From contig NZ_JARLTC010000002.1 of assembly GCF_029382225.1 (NCBI RefSeq), positions 310,001 to 374,000 of the forward strand: a stretch of 64,000 nucleotides of DNA, in the 5' to 3' direction. Under the pieces are notes generated by a model. It worked only from the letters and a program-made list of their open reading frames with translations, made no database searches and was not told the DNA's origin. Position 1 is the first letter of the stretch. Each line of letters starts with the position of its first letter. Of the stretch, positions 1-7,045 are shown piece by piece. The translations under genes and the position numbers were made by a program. The DNA comes from Spongiactinospora sp. TRM90649. Its GTDB lineage: Bacteria > Actinomycetota > Actinomycetes > Streptosporangiales > Streptosporangiaceae.

Positions 1-853
1 CGCGCAGCAGCCCGATCGGGTGCTCGGCGATCGACTTGGCCGCGCCGGTCTGCACGTTGGAGCTGGGGCACATCTCCAGCGGGATGCGCTTGTCACGGAC
101 GTAGGCGGCGAGCCTGCCGAGCTTGGCCTCGCCGTCCGGCGAGACGGTGATGTCGTCGATGATGCGGACGCCGTGGCCGAGGCGGTCGGCCCCGCACCAC
201 TGGATGGCCTGCCAGATGGACGGCAGCCCGAACGCCTCACCGGCGTGGATGGTGAAGTGGGCGTTCTCCCGCTGCAGGTATTCGAAGGCGTCGAGGTGGC
301 GGGTGGGCGGGAAGCCGGCCTCCGCGCCCGCGATGTCGAAGCCGACCACGCCGACGTCGCGGTAACGCACCGACAGTTCGGCGATCTCCCTGGACCTGGC
401 CTGCGTGCGCATCGCGGTGAGCAGCGACCTGACCTTGATCGGACGGCCCGCCGAGCCCTGCGCGAACCCCTCGGTCACCGCCTGGACCACCTCGTCGAGC
501 GTCAGCCCGCCGCCGGTGTGCAGCTCGGGGGCGTAACGGACCTCCGCGTAGACGACGCCATCGGCCGCGAGGTCCTCCGCGCACTCGGCGGCCACGCGGA
601 CCAGCGCCTCGCGCGACTGCATCACGCCGACCGTGTGGGAGAAGGTCTCCAGGTAGCGTTCCAGCGAGCCGGAGGCACTGGCCTGTTCGAACCACACGCG
701 CAGTTCGCCGGGGTCGGTGGTGGGCAACCGGTCGTAGCCGGAGGCGCGGGCCAGCTCGACGATGGTCTCGGGGCGGAGCCCGCCGTCGAGATGGTCGTGC
801 AGGAGCACCTTCGGGGCCTGGCGGAGCGCGGCTGGGCTGGGCGGGTGGCTCAT
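1..853 (-). CDS. add: Adenosine deaminase, C-terminal end outside window
   Basis: Deaminates adenosine or deoxyadenosine to inosine in the cytoplasm (purine salvage). The ATG at 853 gives [20 protein letters not shown], and HDHLDGG at residues 19-25 supplies the paired zinc-ligand histidines of the family. FTIHAGEA, a later HGVRI and the MCPSSN motif follow in the usual order. About 284 codons are present and the reading frame leaves the window, so the end is missing only because of the window edge. It lies downstream of a lipoprotein gene on the same strand. Salvage partners deoA and cdd sit about 9 kb away behind a block of unrelated genes. Family assignment is secure. Confidence 0.95.
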   Translation of the reverse strand, partial: MSHPPSPAALRQAPKVLLHDHLDGGLRPETIVELARASGYDRLPTTDPGELRVWFEQASASGSLERYLETFSHTVGVMQSREALVRVAAECAEDLAADGVVYAEVRYAPELHTGGGLTLDEVVQAVTEGFAQGSAGRPIKVRSLLTAMRTQARSREIAELSVRYRDVGVVGFDIAGAEAGFPPTRHLDAFEYLQRENAHFTIHAGEAFGLPSIWQAIQWCGADRLGHGVRIIDDITVSPDGEAKLGRLAAYVRDKRIPLEMCPSSNVQTGAAKSIAEHPIGLLR

Positions 854-941
854 TCCGCCATCTTAGGGTTCGCGGGCCCCCGGGACATGGCGGGCGCACT
901 GCGGGGACGCGGGGCACTGCGTGGGCGCTGCGGGCGCACGG

Positions 942-1574
942 CTAGTGGGCCACGTCCACCACCAGCCTGGACGGGTTCTTCTGCTCGAAGACCCGGAACC
1001 CCGCGCGGTGGTCGAGCACGAGCCCGACGCCGACGACCCCTTCGAAGTCGCCCGTCCGGACCACCTTGGTGACGTTGGTCAGCCCGGCGGTGTAGATCGG
1101 CCCGCCGGTCCACACCGGGTCGCCGTCCGTGTCGTGGGCGTGCGCGGGGCGGAGCGTGACCGCGAGGTACGCGCCGCCCTTGACCGGGATGGGGTCGCCG
1201 CTGCCGTCCTGGACGAGTTTCGACGCCCACCTGGCCGAGTAGCCGGGCACCGCGCCGGTGAGGTCGATCACCACCCGGTCGAAGCCGGGATGCCCGGCGA
1301 ACCTGACCTTGCGGACCAGCGCCGGGTCCATGCCGTCGCGTTCGACCTCGACCTCTTCGGTGCCGGTCGGTGGCAGCGCGACCGCGCTCGGCGAGCCCGA
1401 TGTGGTCGGCGACGCCGGCGAGGTCGCCGAGGTCGGGGCATCGGCGGACGGCGTCGCCGAGCCCGGCGCGGGCGAGCCGGTGCCCGGGGCCGTCGTGGCC
1501 TGCCCGCTGCCCGAACCGCAGGCCGTGAGCACCATGAGGGCCAGTAGGGAAAGAGCTGTGCGCGTGGTGTTCAT
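942..1574 (-). CDS. AMIN-like domain lipoprotein
   Basis: Predicted secreted lipoprotein of 210 residues. The N-terminus is a type II signal peptide with lipobox LTAC and Cys19 as the lipidation site, followed by a Ser/Thr/Pro/Ala-rich linker to about residue 70. The folded part begins near VRKVRFAGHPGFDRVVIDL and ends with the NPSRLVVDV strand, the pattern of actinobacterial AMIN-like domains. AMIN domains elsewhere bind cell-wall components; that role here is inference. It is 88 bp upstream of add on the same strand and could share its transcript. The ATG start at 1574 is supported by the signal peptide. Confidence 0.8.
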   Translation of the reverse strand: MNTTRTALSLLALMVLTACGSGSGQATTAPGTGSPAPGSATPSADAPTSATSPASPTTSGSPSAVALPPTGTEEVEVERDGMDPALVRKVRFAGHPGFDRVVIDLTGAVPGYSARWASKLVQDGSGDPIPVKGGAYLAVTLRPAHAHDTDGDPVWTGGPIYTAGLTNVTKVVRTGDFEGVVGVGLVLDHRAGFRVFEQKNPSRLVVDVAH

Positions 1575-1692
1575 AGGGCGGCCTCCTACCGATTGAGATA
1601 CCCGCCCTGACGCCGCCTGCCCACCGAACCGCCCCGCAATCGACGGCTCCCGCGCCCTGGCTGGACGCGGGAGCCGTACGCGGAGTGGCTTG

Positions 1693-3126
1693 CTAGACGG
1701 TTTCGAGAACCTTGTCCGATTCGACCTGCGGACTCTCCGCAGGCCGCCGGGCCCGCACGCCGGTGAGCGCGACGAGCAGTCCCACGACGGCCAGGACCAT
1801 CGAGACCACGATCGCCGAGCGGATGCCCACGATCGGGTCTCCGGAGTCCCCCGACGTCATGACCGCGGTGACCACCGCGAGCACGATCGCCCCGCCGACC
1901 TGGCCCGAGGTGTTGAGCAGGCCGGAGGCGAGCCCCTGTTCCTCGTCGGCCACGCCGTTGGTGGCCTGGATGTTCAGCGAGGGGAACGACAGGCCGAACG
2001 CGATGCCGAGCAGGGTCATGCCGGGCAGGATCAGCAGCCCCAGGCTGGGGTTGGCGTCCACGCCGAGGAAGATCCCGTAGCCGCCCGCCAGCGCCACCGC
2101 GCCGACCGCGATGAGCCGCTGGGTGCCGAACCGGTCGGCGAGGCCGCCCATCTTGGTGGAGGTGAGCGCCACGATCAGACCGGCGGGCAGGAACGCCAGC
2201 GCGGTCTCCAGGGCCGACCAGTGCAGCAGGTTCTGGAAGTACTGCATGGCGACGAACTGGAAGCCGATGTAGGAGCCGAACAGGATCACCAGGCCGAGGT
2301 TGGCCCGGATGAGCGGCGCCGAGCGCAGGATGCCCAGCCGTACCAGGGGGTGCCGGACGCGCCGTTCGGTCACGACGAACGCGATGAGCAGCACGACGGC
2401 GGCGGCCAGCGACGCGATGGTGCGCGGCGAGGTCCATCCGGCCTCCGGGGCCTCGACCACCCCGAAGACGAGCAGCAGCATGGAGAACGTGATCAGGGCC
2501 GCGCCGAGCAGGTCGTAGCCGCCCGCCGCGCGCCCCTCGCCGGAGTGGCGCGGCAGGAGCCGGTAGCCGGCGGCGAGGGCGATGAGCGCGACCGGCACCG
2601 GCATCAGGAAGGTCCAGCGCCAGCCCACCTCGGTCAGCAGGCCGGAAAGCACCAGGCCGAGCGAGAAGCCGCTCGCTCCGCAGGCGGTGAAGATGCTGAG
2701 GGCCCGATTGCGCGCCGGGCCCTCGGCGAAGGTCGTGGTGATGATCGACAGTGCGGCGGGCGCGGTGAAGGCGGCACTGATGCCCTTGATGAACCGGGCC
2801 ACGATCAGCAGTGTGCCGTCCTCCACGATGCCCCCGAGCAACGAGGCGATGGCGAACACACCGAGCGCGATGAGGAAGACCCTGCGACGCCCCAGCAGGT
2901 CGGCGGTCCGGCCCCCGAGCAACAGCAGACCGCCGTACCCCAGCACATATCCACTGACCACCCACTGCAGCGCGGAGGTGGTCATGCCCAGGTCGGACTG
3001 GATGGACGGGAGGGCAACTCCGACCATCGACACGTCGAGTGCGTCAAGGAAGATAACGGCGCAAAGCACCGTGAGCGCGCCCCAAAGGCGCGCATCCCAG
3101 CGCTCGCCGGTAGACGAGGGATGCAT
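1693..3126 (-). CDS. MFS drug-efflux transporter, DHA2 (EmrB/QacA) type
   Basis: Proton-coupled multidrug efflux protein of the inner membrane, about 477 residues, long enough for the 14-segment DHA2 layout. The first helix (LFGA-like LTVLCAVIFLDALDVSMVGV) carries the family's conserved acidic residues, and GGRTADLLGRRR matches the MFS motif A loop between helices 2 and 3. I chose the ATG at 3126 (MHPSSTGERWD): a -10 (TAATGT on the minus strand, 3140-3135) lies only about 9 nt before it, so upstream in-frame ATGs at 3138 and 3153 would fall in the promoter. It diverges from a MarR gene with a shared operator, which suggests MarR-controlled export of a toxic compound. The substrate is unknown. 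Confidence 0.88.
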   Translation of the reverse strand: MHPSSTGERWDARLWGALTVLCAVIFLDALDVSMVGVALPSIQSDLGMTTSALQWVVSGYVLGYGGLLLLGGRTADLLGRRRVFLIALGVFAIASLLGGIVEDGTLLIVARFIKGISAAFTAPAALSIITTTFAEGPARNRALSIFTACGASGFSLGLVLSGLLTEVGWRWTFLMPVPVALIALAAGYRLLPRHSGEGRAAGGYDLLGAALITFSMLLLVFGVVEAPEAGWTSPRTIASLAAAVVLLIAFVVTERRVRHPLVRLGILRSAPLIRANLGLVILFGSYIGFQFVAMQYFQNLLHWSALETALAFLPAGLIVALTSTKMGGLADRFGTQRLIAVGAVALAGGYGIFLGVDANPSLGLLILPGMTLLGIAFGLSFPSLNIQATNGVADEEQGLASGLLNTSGQVGGAIVLAVVTAVMTSGDSGDPIVGIRSAIVVSMVLAVVGLLVALTGVRARRPAESPQVESDKVLETV

Positions 3127-3134
3127 GAGAAGGA

Positions 3135-3162
3135 ACATTACATGCATCCACATCTAATGCAA
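3135..3162 (-). promoter_or_regulatory. Predicted MFS promoter overlapping MarR operator
   Basis: Read on the minus strand: -35 TTGCAT (3162-3157), 16-bp spacer, -10 TAATGT (3140-3135). The -10 ends 9 nt before the chosen ATG at 3126, so the transcript is probably leaderless or nearly so. The -35 lies inside the inverted repeat at 3151-3174, so a bound MarR would block it. Confidence 0.5.
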
Positions 3163-3174
3163 CAGCATTAAATG
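3151..3174. promoter_or_regulatory. Inverted-repeat operator between marR-type gene and MFS gene
   Basis: CATCTAATGC (3151-3160), spacer AACA, GCATTAAATG (3165-3174). The inner arms TAATGC/GCATTA are perfect and the outer ones differ at one position. Size and position fit a MarR dimer site that covers the -35 of the MFS promoter and lies upstream of the marR start. MarR autoregulation together with a divergent transporter is the usual arrangement for the family; binding here is inference. Confidence 0.6.
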
Positions 3175-3213
3175 CATGTGCATCTTAAGTTCTTCCCTGG
3201 TACACTCGCGGCT

Positions 3214-3582
3214 GTGAGCGAGGAAGCGATCGTCGCGAGCTGGCGGCATCTGCTCGCCCAGCACGCCGCGACCTGGTGCGCTCTGGAACGCGAGCTGGGC
3301 GACAAGCACGGCCTGGGTCCGAGCGAGTTCGAGGTCCTCGACCGCATGGTCGAAGACGGCGAGCACCAATACCGCGTTCAGGAGCTCGCCGACGCCGTGC
3401 ACCTGAGCCAGAGCGCGCTGTCCCGGCTGATCGCCCGCCTGGAACGCGCGGGCCTGGTCAGCCGCGCCATCTGCGACAGAGACAGGCGCGGCGTGTTCGT
3501 CTGCATCACCGCCGACGGCCGCGCCCGGCACGCCGCCGCCCTCCCCACCCACCGCGCCGTCCTCAGCTCCACCCTCGGCTGA
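3214..3582 (+). CDS. MarR family transcriptional regulator
   Basis: Winged-helix regulator of 122 residues from GTG 3214 (VSEEAIVASWRHLL). The recognition region ELADAVHLSQSALSRLIARL is followed by the wing DRDRRGVFVCIT. It is a little shorter than usual MarR proteins, ending soon after the wing at LSSTLG, so the C-terminal dimerisation helix is short. The start is a choice: an upstream in-frame ATG exists at 3172, but it lies inside the operator, whereas TACACT at 3201-3206 sits 7 nt before GTG 3214 and looks like the -10 of a leaderless transcript. Probably represses the divergent MFS gene and itself. Confidence 0.85.
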   Translation: MSEEAIVASWRHLLAQHAATWCALERELGDKHGLGPSEFEVLDRMVEDGEHQYRVQELADAVHLSQSALSRLIARLERAGLVSRAICDRDRRGVFVCITADGRARHAAALPTHRAVLSSTLG

Positions 3583-3600
3583 CCCTGCTCGCCTGCCGGT

Positions 3601-4569
3601 TCAGATGATCAGGAGCGACTTGCCGACCGTGGCGCGCTCCTCCAGCGAGCGGTGCGCGTCCGCGGCGCGGGCCAGTGGGAAGACCGCGCCGATCGCCGGG
3701 CGGATCGTCCCCTCGGCGGCGAGCGCGAGCACCCGCCCGAGCGCGTCCTTCACCACCTCCGGCGACGGCGGGCCGTCCGCCAGCGTGTTGCGCGCCGAGA
3801 TCCGGCGGCGTCCGGCCTCCTCGGTGTCGATCTCGGCGAACCCGCCGTCGCTGGTGCCGTAGGTGACGAACCGGCCGCCGTCGGCGACCGTCCGGAACAC
3901 CGCCGCGCCGAGCGCGCCGCCCACGCCGTCGAAGGCCAGGTCCACGCCCGCGCCACCGGTAACCTCACGGACCTCCTGATCCCAGCCCTCCCGCGAGTAG
4001 TCGATCACGGCCTCCGCGCCCAGCTCGCGGGCCAGCGCGAGCTTGCGCTCGCCGCGCGCCGCCGCGACCACCCGCGCCCCGGCGTCCACGGCCAACTGCG
4101 TCAGCAGCGAGCCCGCGCCACCGGCCGCGGCCGACACCAGCACCCACTCGCCCTTGGCGATGGCCGCGCCGTCCGCGAGCATCAGCGCCGTCACCCCGTC
4201 ATGGACGACGGCGGCGGCCTTCGACAGCGGCAGGCCGTCCGGCACCTCGGTCACGTCGGCCACGGGGGCCGCGATCCGCTCGGCGTAGCCGCTGGCCGTC
4301 CGCACGACGACGCGGCGGCCGGCCCAGTCCGGATCCACGCCCTCCCCCACCGACACGACCCGGCCCGCTCCCCCGCCGCCCGGGATGTACGGCAGGTCGC
4401 GCGGGAAGATCTCGCCCCCCCAGCCGCGGCGCAACAGGGTGTCGAGGTAGATGACGTCGGCGACCTCCATCGCGACGACGACCTCCCCCGCCGCGGCGAC
4501 CGGCTCGGGAATCTCCGCCGGCGTCAGCACCTCGGGCCCACCGAACTCACGCACCTGGATCGCGCGCAT
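3601..4569 (-). CDS. NADPH:quinone oxidoreductase, zinc-type alcohol dehydrogenase superfamily
   Basis: Medium-chain dehydrogenase/reductase of about 322 residues. The N-terminal GroES-like fold starts at MRAIQVREFGGPEVL, and the Rossmann part has AAAGGAGSLLTQLAVDAGAR in place of the common AAGGVG nucleotide loop. No zinc-ligand cysteine cluster is visible, as in quinone reductases (QOR type). The ATG at 4569 gives the family N-terminus; in-frame GTGs at 4578 and 4581 lie nearer the AAGGAG and cannot be excluded. A SoxR box occupies the promoter, and redox-cycling compounds are the known inducers of SoxR, so the likely role is two-electron reduction of quinone-like compounds under redox stress. 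Confidence 0.88.
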   Translation of the reverse strand: MRAIQVREFGGPEVLTPAEIPEPVAAAGEVVVAMEVADVIYLDTLLRRGWGGEIFPRDLPYIPGGGGAGRVVSVGEGVDPDWAGRRVVVRTASGYAERIAAPVADVTEVPDGLPLSKAAAVVHDGVTALMLADGAAIAKGEWVLVSAAAGGAGSLLTQLAVDAGARVVAAARGERKLALARELGAEAVIDYSREGWDQEVREVTGGAGVDLAFDGVGGALGAAVFRTVADGGRFVTYGTSDGGFAEIDTEEAGRRRISARNTLADGPPSPEVVKDALGRVLALAAEGTIRPAIGAVFPLARAADAHRSLEERATVGKSLLII

Positions 4570-4609
4570 GACGACCACCACTCTCCTTCTGGATTCGAAC
4601 GATGGCCCC

Positions 4610-4640
4610 AGCCTCCAACCTCAAGTTGACTTAAGGTCAA
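4610..4640 (-). promoter_or_regulatory. SoxR-box promoter of the quinone oxidoreductase gene
   Basis: Plus-strand 4618-4637 reads ACCTCAAGTTGACTTAAGGT, a near-perfect dyad very close to the SoxR consensus CCTCAAGTTAACTTGAGG. On the minus strand it lies between a -35 TTGACC (4640-4635) and a weak -10 GAGGCT (4615-4610) with a 19-bp spacer, the stretched spacing typical of MerR/SoxR-activated promoters. No soxR gene is in the window, so the regulator would act in trans. Confidence 0.75.
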
Positions 4641-4675
4641 TTCGCCATCAGCGGACAGCTTCACGCGCACGCTCC

Positions 4676-4708
4676 GAGCGGGCACGCGACCCCTGCGCGT
4701 GCCCGCTC
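4676..4708. terminator. Strong hairpin after the alpha/beta hydrolase gene
   Basis: Perfect 13-bp stem GAGCGGGCACGCG (4676-4688) with CGCGTGCCCGCTC (4696-4708) and a 7-nt loop, 10 bp beyond the stop of the minus-strand hydrolase gene. There is no U-tract, as usual for actinobacterial terminators. It would insulate the SoxR-box promoter from read-through. Confidence 0.7.
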
Positions 4709-4718
4709 GCTTCGCGGC

Positions 4719-5546
4719 TCAGTTCTTCAGGAACTCCAGCAGGTCGGCGTTGAACTTCTCCTTGTCGCCCGGCACCAGCGCGATGCCGTGCGAACCGCCT
4801 TCGTAGACCTTGAGCTTGGCGTTCGCGATGATCTCCGCGGCCTTCTTGCCCGTCGCCGCGAACGGCACCACCTGGTCGTCGTCACCGTGCACGACGAGCG
4901 TTGGAATGTCGAACTTGCGCAGGTCCTCGGTGAAGTCCGTGGTGCCGAAGGCCGTCACGCAGTCCACGGCCGCCTTGATGCTCTCCTGCATGGCCATCAG
5001 CCAGAAGGCGTCCCGGTTGCCCTGCGTCACCTTGTTGCCCGGCCGGTTGGCGCTGAAGAAGCCCTCCGAGGTGTCCTTCCAGAACTGCGAGCGCTCCGCG
5101 AGGATCCCTGCCTTGATCTTGTCGAACACCTCCATCGGCACCCCCTCGGGGTTGGTGTCCGACTTCAGCATCACCGGCGTGATCGCCGACAGCAGCAGCG
5201 CCTTGCGCACCCGCGACGTACCGTGCCTGCCGATGTAGCGGGCCAGCTCACCGCCGCCCATGGAGTGCGCCACCAGCGTCACATCGCGCAGGTCCAGGGC
5301 CTGGATCAGATCCGCCAGGTCGTCGGCGAAGGTGTCGAAGTCGTAGCCCTCCCAGGGCAGGCTCGAACGACCATGCCCCCGCCGGTCGTGCGCGATCCCC
5401 CGGAAGCCGTTCTCGGCGACCAGCTTCATCTGGTCTTCCCACGCGTCGGCGTTCAGCGGCCACCCGTGAATGAACACCACCGGCGGCCCCGACCCCCAGT
5501 CCTTGTAGAAGATCTCGTTCCCGTCCCGCGTCGTCACGTACCCCAT
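4719..5546 (-). CDS. Alpha/beta hydrolase, cofactor-free chloroperoxidase-like
   Basis: Cytoplasmic hydrolase of 275 residues with full-length family architecture. The oxyanion-loop motif FIHGWPLN is near residue 25, the nucleophile elbow AHSMGG has Ser95, the acid lies in HGDDDQVVP (about Asp222-224), and His253 lies in GGSHGIA. The order and the [13 protein letters not shown] start are characteristic of non-haem chloroperoxidase/esterase proteins. The halogenation activity reported for such enzymes is generally a peracid side reaction; the physiological substrate is unknown. The ATG start at 5546 is in line with homologous N-termini. It appears monocistronic, ended by the hairpin at 4676-4708. 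Confidence 0.88.
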   Translation of the reverse strand: MGYVTTRDGNEIFYKDWGSGPPVVFIHGWPLNADAWEDQMKLVAENGFRGIAHDRRGHGRSSLPWEGYDFDTFADDLADLIQALDLRDVTLVAHSMGGGELARYIGRHGTSRVRKALLLSAITPVMLKSDTNPEGVPMEVFDKIKAGILAERSQFWKDTSEGFFSANRPGNKVTQGNRDAFWLMAMQESIKAAVDCVTAFGTTDFTEDLRKFDIPTLVVHGDDDQVVPFAATGKKAAEIIANAKLKVYEGGSHGIALVPGDKEKFNADLLEFLKN

Positions 5547-6042
5547 CGCATACCCCCTCCGCCCCAGGCCCCCGCCCCGGACACCTCAGAAAGAACCGGC
5601 CCTCGGCACACCGCCCCCTCAGGGCACACCGAATGACCGTTTTCTACACTTTTCGACATTCCCGACCACGCCACCCCAAAGCTCCCCCTTCGGCAAAGCA
5701 AGGCCCTCGCTGCGCTCGGACGTTCTTTCCGATGTCGGGCTTCGCCCGACGCTGTCGCCGCAGGTCAATCGCCTGGACACGGAACGCACGAGATCGACCA
5801 CTCCGCCCGGACAGACCGCGAGCAACGCCATCCCATCAGCCTGAAGGCTGCACCACGTCACAGACCATTTCTGACCAGCCCCCCGGGCCCACCCACCGGC
5901 GGAGGCAGCGCCCGAAACCCTTGGCGATGAACGAGCCGCCGACGCCGAAGATCGACCGAACGCGGGACCACCAGCGGGTGCAGGCGATCTCGCCAGGACC
6001 GCCATCGACCTTTCGGAGGGATATGTGCACCCCGCCGAGGGG
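5547..6042. other. Gene-poor stretch with a REP-like repeat
   Basis: About 500 bp without a gene I can support. It contains copy 3 of the REP-like repeat (5700-5750). The small open frames over it have no family signature and poor codon use, including a minus-strand one of 64 codons ending near 5836 and long frames that merely run through. This marks the left edge of the accessory block. Confidence 0.6.
5700..5750 (-). repeat. REP-like dispersed repeat, copy 3 (inverted orientation)
   Basis: Reverse complement of the core shared with 9331-9374 and 9869-9920. It contains the hairpin GTCGGGC-TTC-GCCCGAC and the segment CGTCCGAGCGCAGCGAGGGCC. It is in opposite orientation to the other two copies, so the three copies bracket the 5.7-9.9 kb block. 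Confidence 0.75.
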
Positions 6043-6276
6043 TCAGGCGTCGCCCAGGTGGACCAGGATGCCGAGTTGTTCGGCCAGCGCCTCGGACAGG
6101 GCGACCGGCGTCGGCCGGGCCACACGCTCGACCAGCCCCGCCGCCCGCTGGACGGCGGTCGGCGTGCCACGCCGCCCGGCACGCCACTCGCCCCCGTCCA
6201 CGGTGATCTGCCAGCCGGGGAAGGTGACCTCCAGAGCGGCCAGGTGGGCGCGGTCGCGGACGGTCAGGTCATCCAC
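6043..6276 (-). CDS. Small conserved-looking protein of unknown function (third of a coupled trio)
   Basis: 77-residue acidic protein starting VDDLTVRDRAHLAALEVTFP at GTG 6276. A GGGAGG lies 8 nt upstream, which favours this start over GTG 6285. The central motif FPGWQITVDGGEWRA (hydrophobic-Gly-Trp followed by a Trp) resembles many short actinobacterial proteins encoded near XRE regulators, but I cannot name a family. Its start overlaps the end of the preceding gene by 8 nt. Codon use fits a real gene. No signal peptide or membrane segment is visible. Confidence 0.65.
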   Translation of the reverse strand: MDDLTVRDRAHLAALEVTFPGWQITVDGGEWRAGRRGTPTAVQRAAGLVERVARPTPVALSEALAEQLGILVHLGDA

Positions 6277-6532
6277 GGCCGCCACCTCCCGTCTGGGGGC
6301 GCGGACGGGCCGGGATGTGAGTGACCACGGCCCGCCCGCGCCGGGGCACGGGAACCGTCAGGTCCCGTGCCGCGCGGTGGTGTGGCCACCGCGCTTCCTG
6401 GAAGTTCTCAGGCGGAACGGGCGGACGGCGCGTGCCGACCGGGGCGGCCACCCACCCGCGCCTGTAGGTGCTGCCGCTCACTGGTGCCATATGGCGCAGC
6501 AGCGGCCATATCCCGTCTCCGCTCCCGCTCAT
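6269..6532 (-). CDS. Small basic Pro/Arg-rich protein of unknown function (second of trio)
   Basis: 87 residues from ATG 6532, which overlaps the TGA of the upstream gene as ATGA; its own stop overlaps the GTG start of the next gene. This double overlap is the main evidence that the frame is real. The protein is rich in Arg and Pro with repeated Trp/His (STYRRGWVAAPVGTRRPP, EARWPHHRAARD) and ends in a Gly-rich tail. It has no cysteines and no membrane segment. I do not recognise a domain. It could be nucleic-acid binding given its charge, but that is a guess. Confidence 0.5.
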   Translation of the reverse strand: MSGSGDGIWPLLRHMAPVSGSTYRRGWVAAPVGTRRPPVPPENFQEARWPHHRAARDLTVPVPRRGRAVVTHIPARPRPQTGGGGRG

Positions 6533-6861
6533 TGGACGAGGTCCCATGCGTCACCCGGCACGGTCGTCGTCGCACCGGCACGGCGGTGGGCGGTCAGCAC
6601 CGTCGCGCCGTACCGGTATTCGGCCCCGGACATCGACGGGATGACCCGCGCGAACCGCACCCGGCCCCGCCCGTCATGGAAGGCGGCCAAGGCAGCCAGC
6701 ATGTCCTTCGCCGCGGCGGCGGCCGAGCCGGTCACACCGGCCGAACCGCGATCGCCCGCATCGACCTCCCACGAGGCGAGCACGTCATCCTCTTGTTCGA
6801 CAAAAGCGGTTATGCCGGATTCCGGCACGCAGTTAAGATCTCCCACGGGTCGCACCTCCAT
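6529..6861 (-). CDS. Protein of unknown function, first gene of coupled trio
   Basis: 110 residues from ATG 6861 (MEVRPVGDLNCVPESG). GTG 6846 has GGAGG about 8 nt upstream and is an alternative start. The body is acidic with an Ala-rich helical stretch (GSAAAAAKDMLAALAAFH) and ends AWDLVQ. It has one cysteine and no signal or membrane segment. It is divergent from the XRE-TPR regulator gene 185 bp away, so both promoters lie in 6862-7045 and the regulator may control the trio. No family is recognised. Confidence 0.6.
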   Translation of the reverse strand: MEVRPVGDLNCVPESGITAFVEQEDDVLASWEVDAGDRGSAGVTGSAAAAAKDMLAALAAFHDGRGRVRFARVIPSMSGAEYRYGATVLTAHRRAGATTTVPGDAWDLVQ

Positions 6862-7045
6862 ACGGCCAAGACCCCGGTCGGCGGGTGAGATCATCGCGTC
6901 CGAGACCGCCTCTTCTTACGTGTCGGCCACACCCAGTGAAGCGCTGACGGCGAGCGTGGACGACGGGCAGGATGGGGGCAAGAAAGGGCAGGAAGGGGTG
7001 GGACTGAAAGCGTCCACCACCTCCTCGTGGAAGGCGCATCGCAAC

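Noticed and set aside
1690..3171. 493-codon plus-strand frame opposite the MFS gene
   Set aside because: Rich in His/Asp/Gln/Arg as expected for antisense of a membrane protein; no motif, and it crosses the MarR operator.
5836..6030. 64-codon minus-strand frame after the small-protein trio
   Set aside because: No overlap with or SD after the trio, and no homology signal by eye; codon use is poorer than in the trio.
5633..7045. Open frame extending the XRE regulator upstream by 471 codons
   Set aside because: Composition and residues look like translated non-coding or antisense sequence, and it runs opposite to the three coupled small genes. ATG 7046 gives the expected N-terminus.
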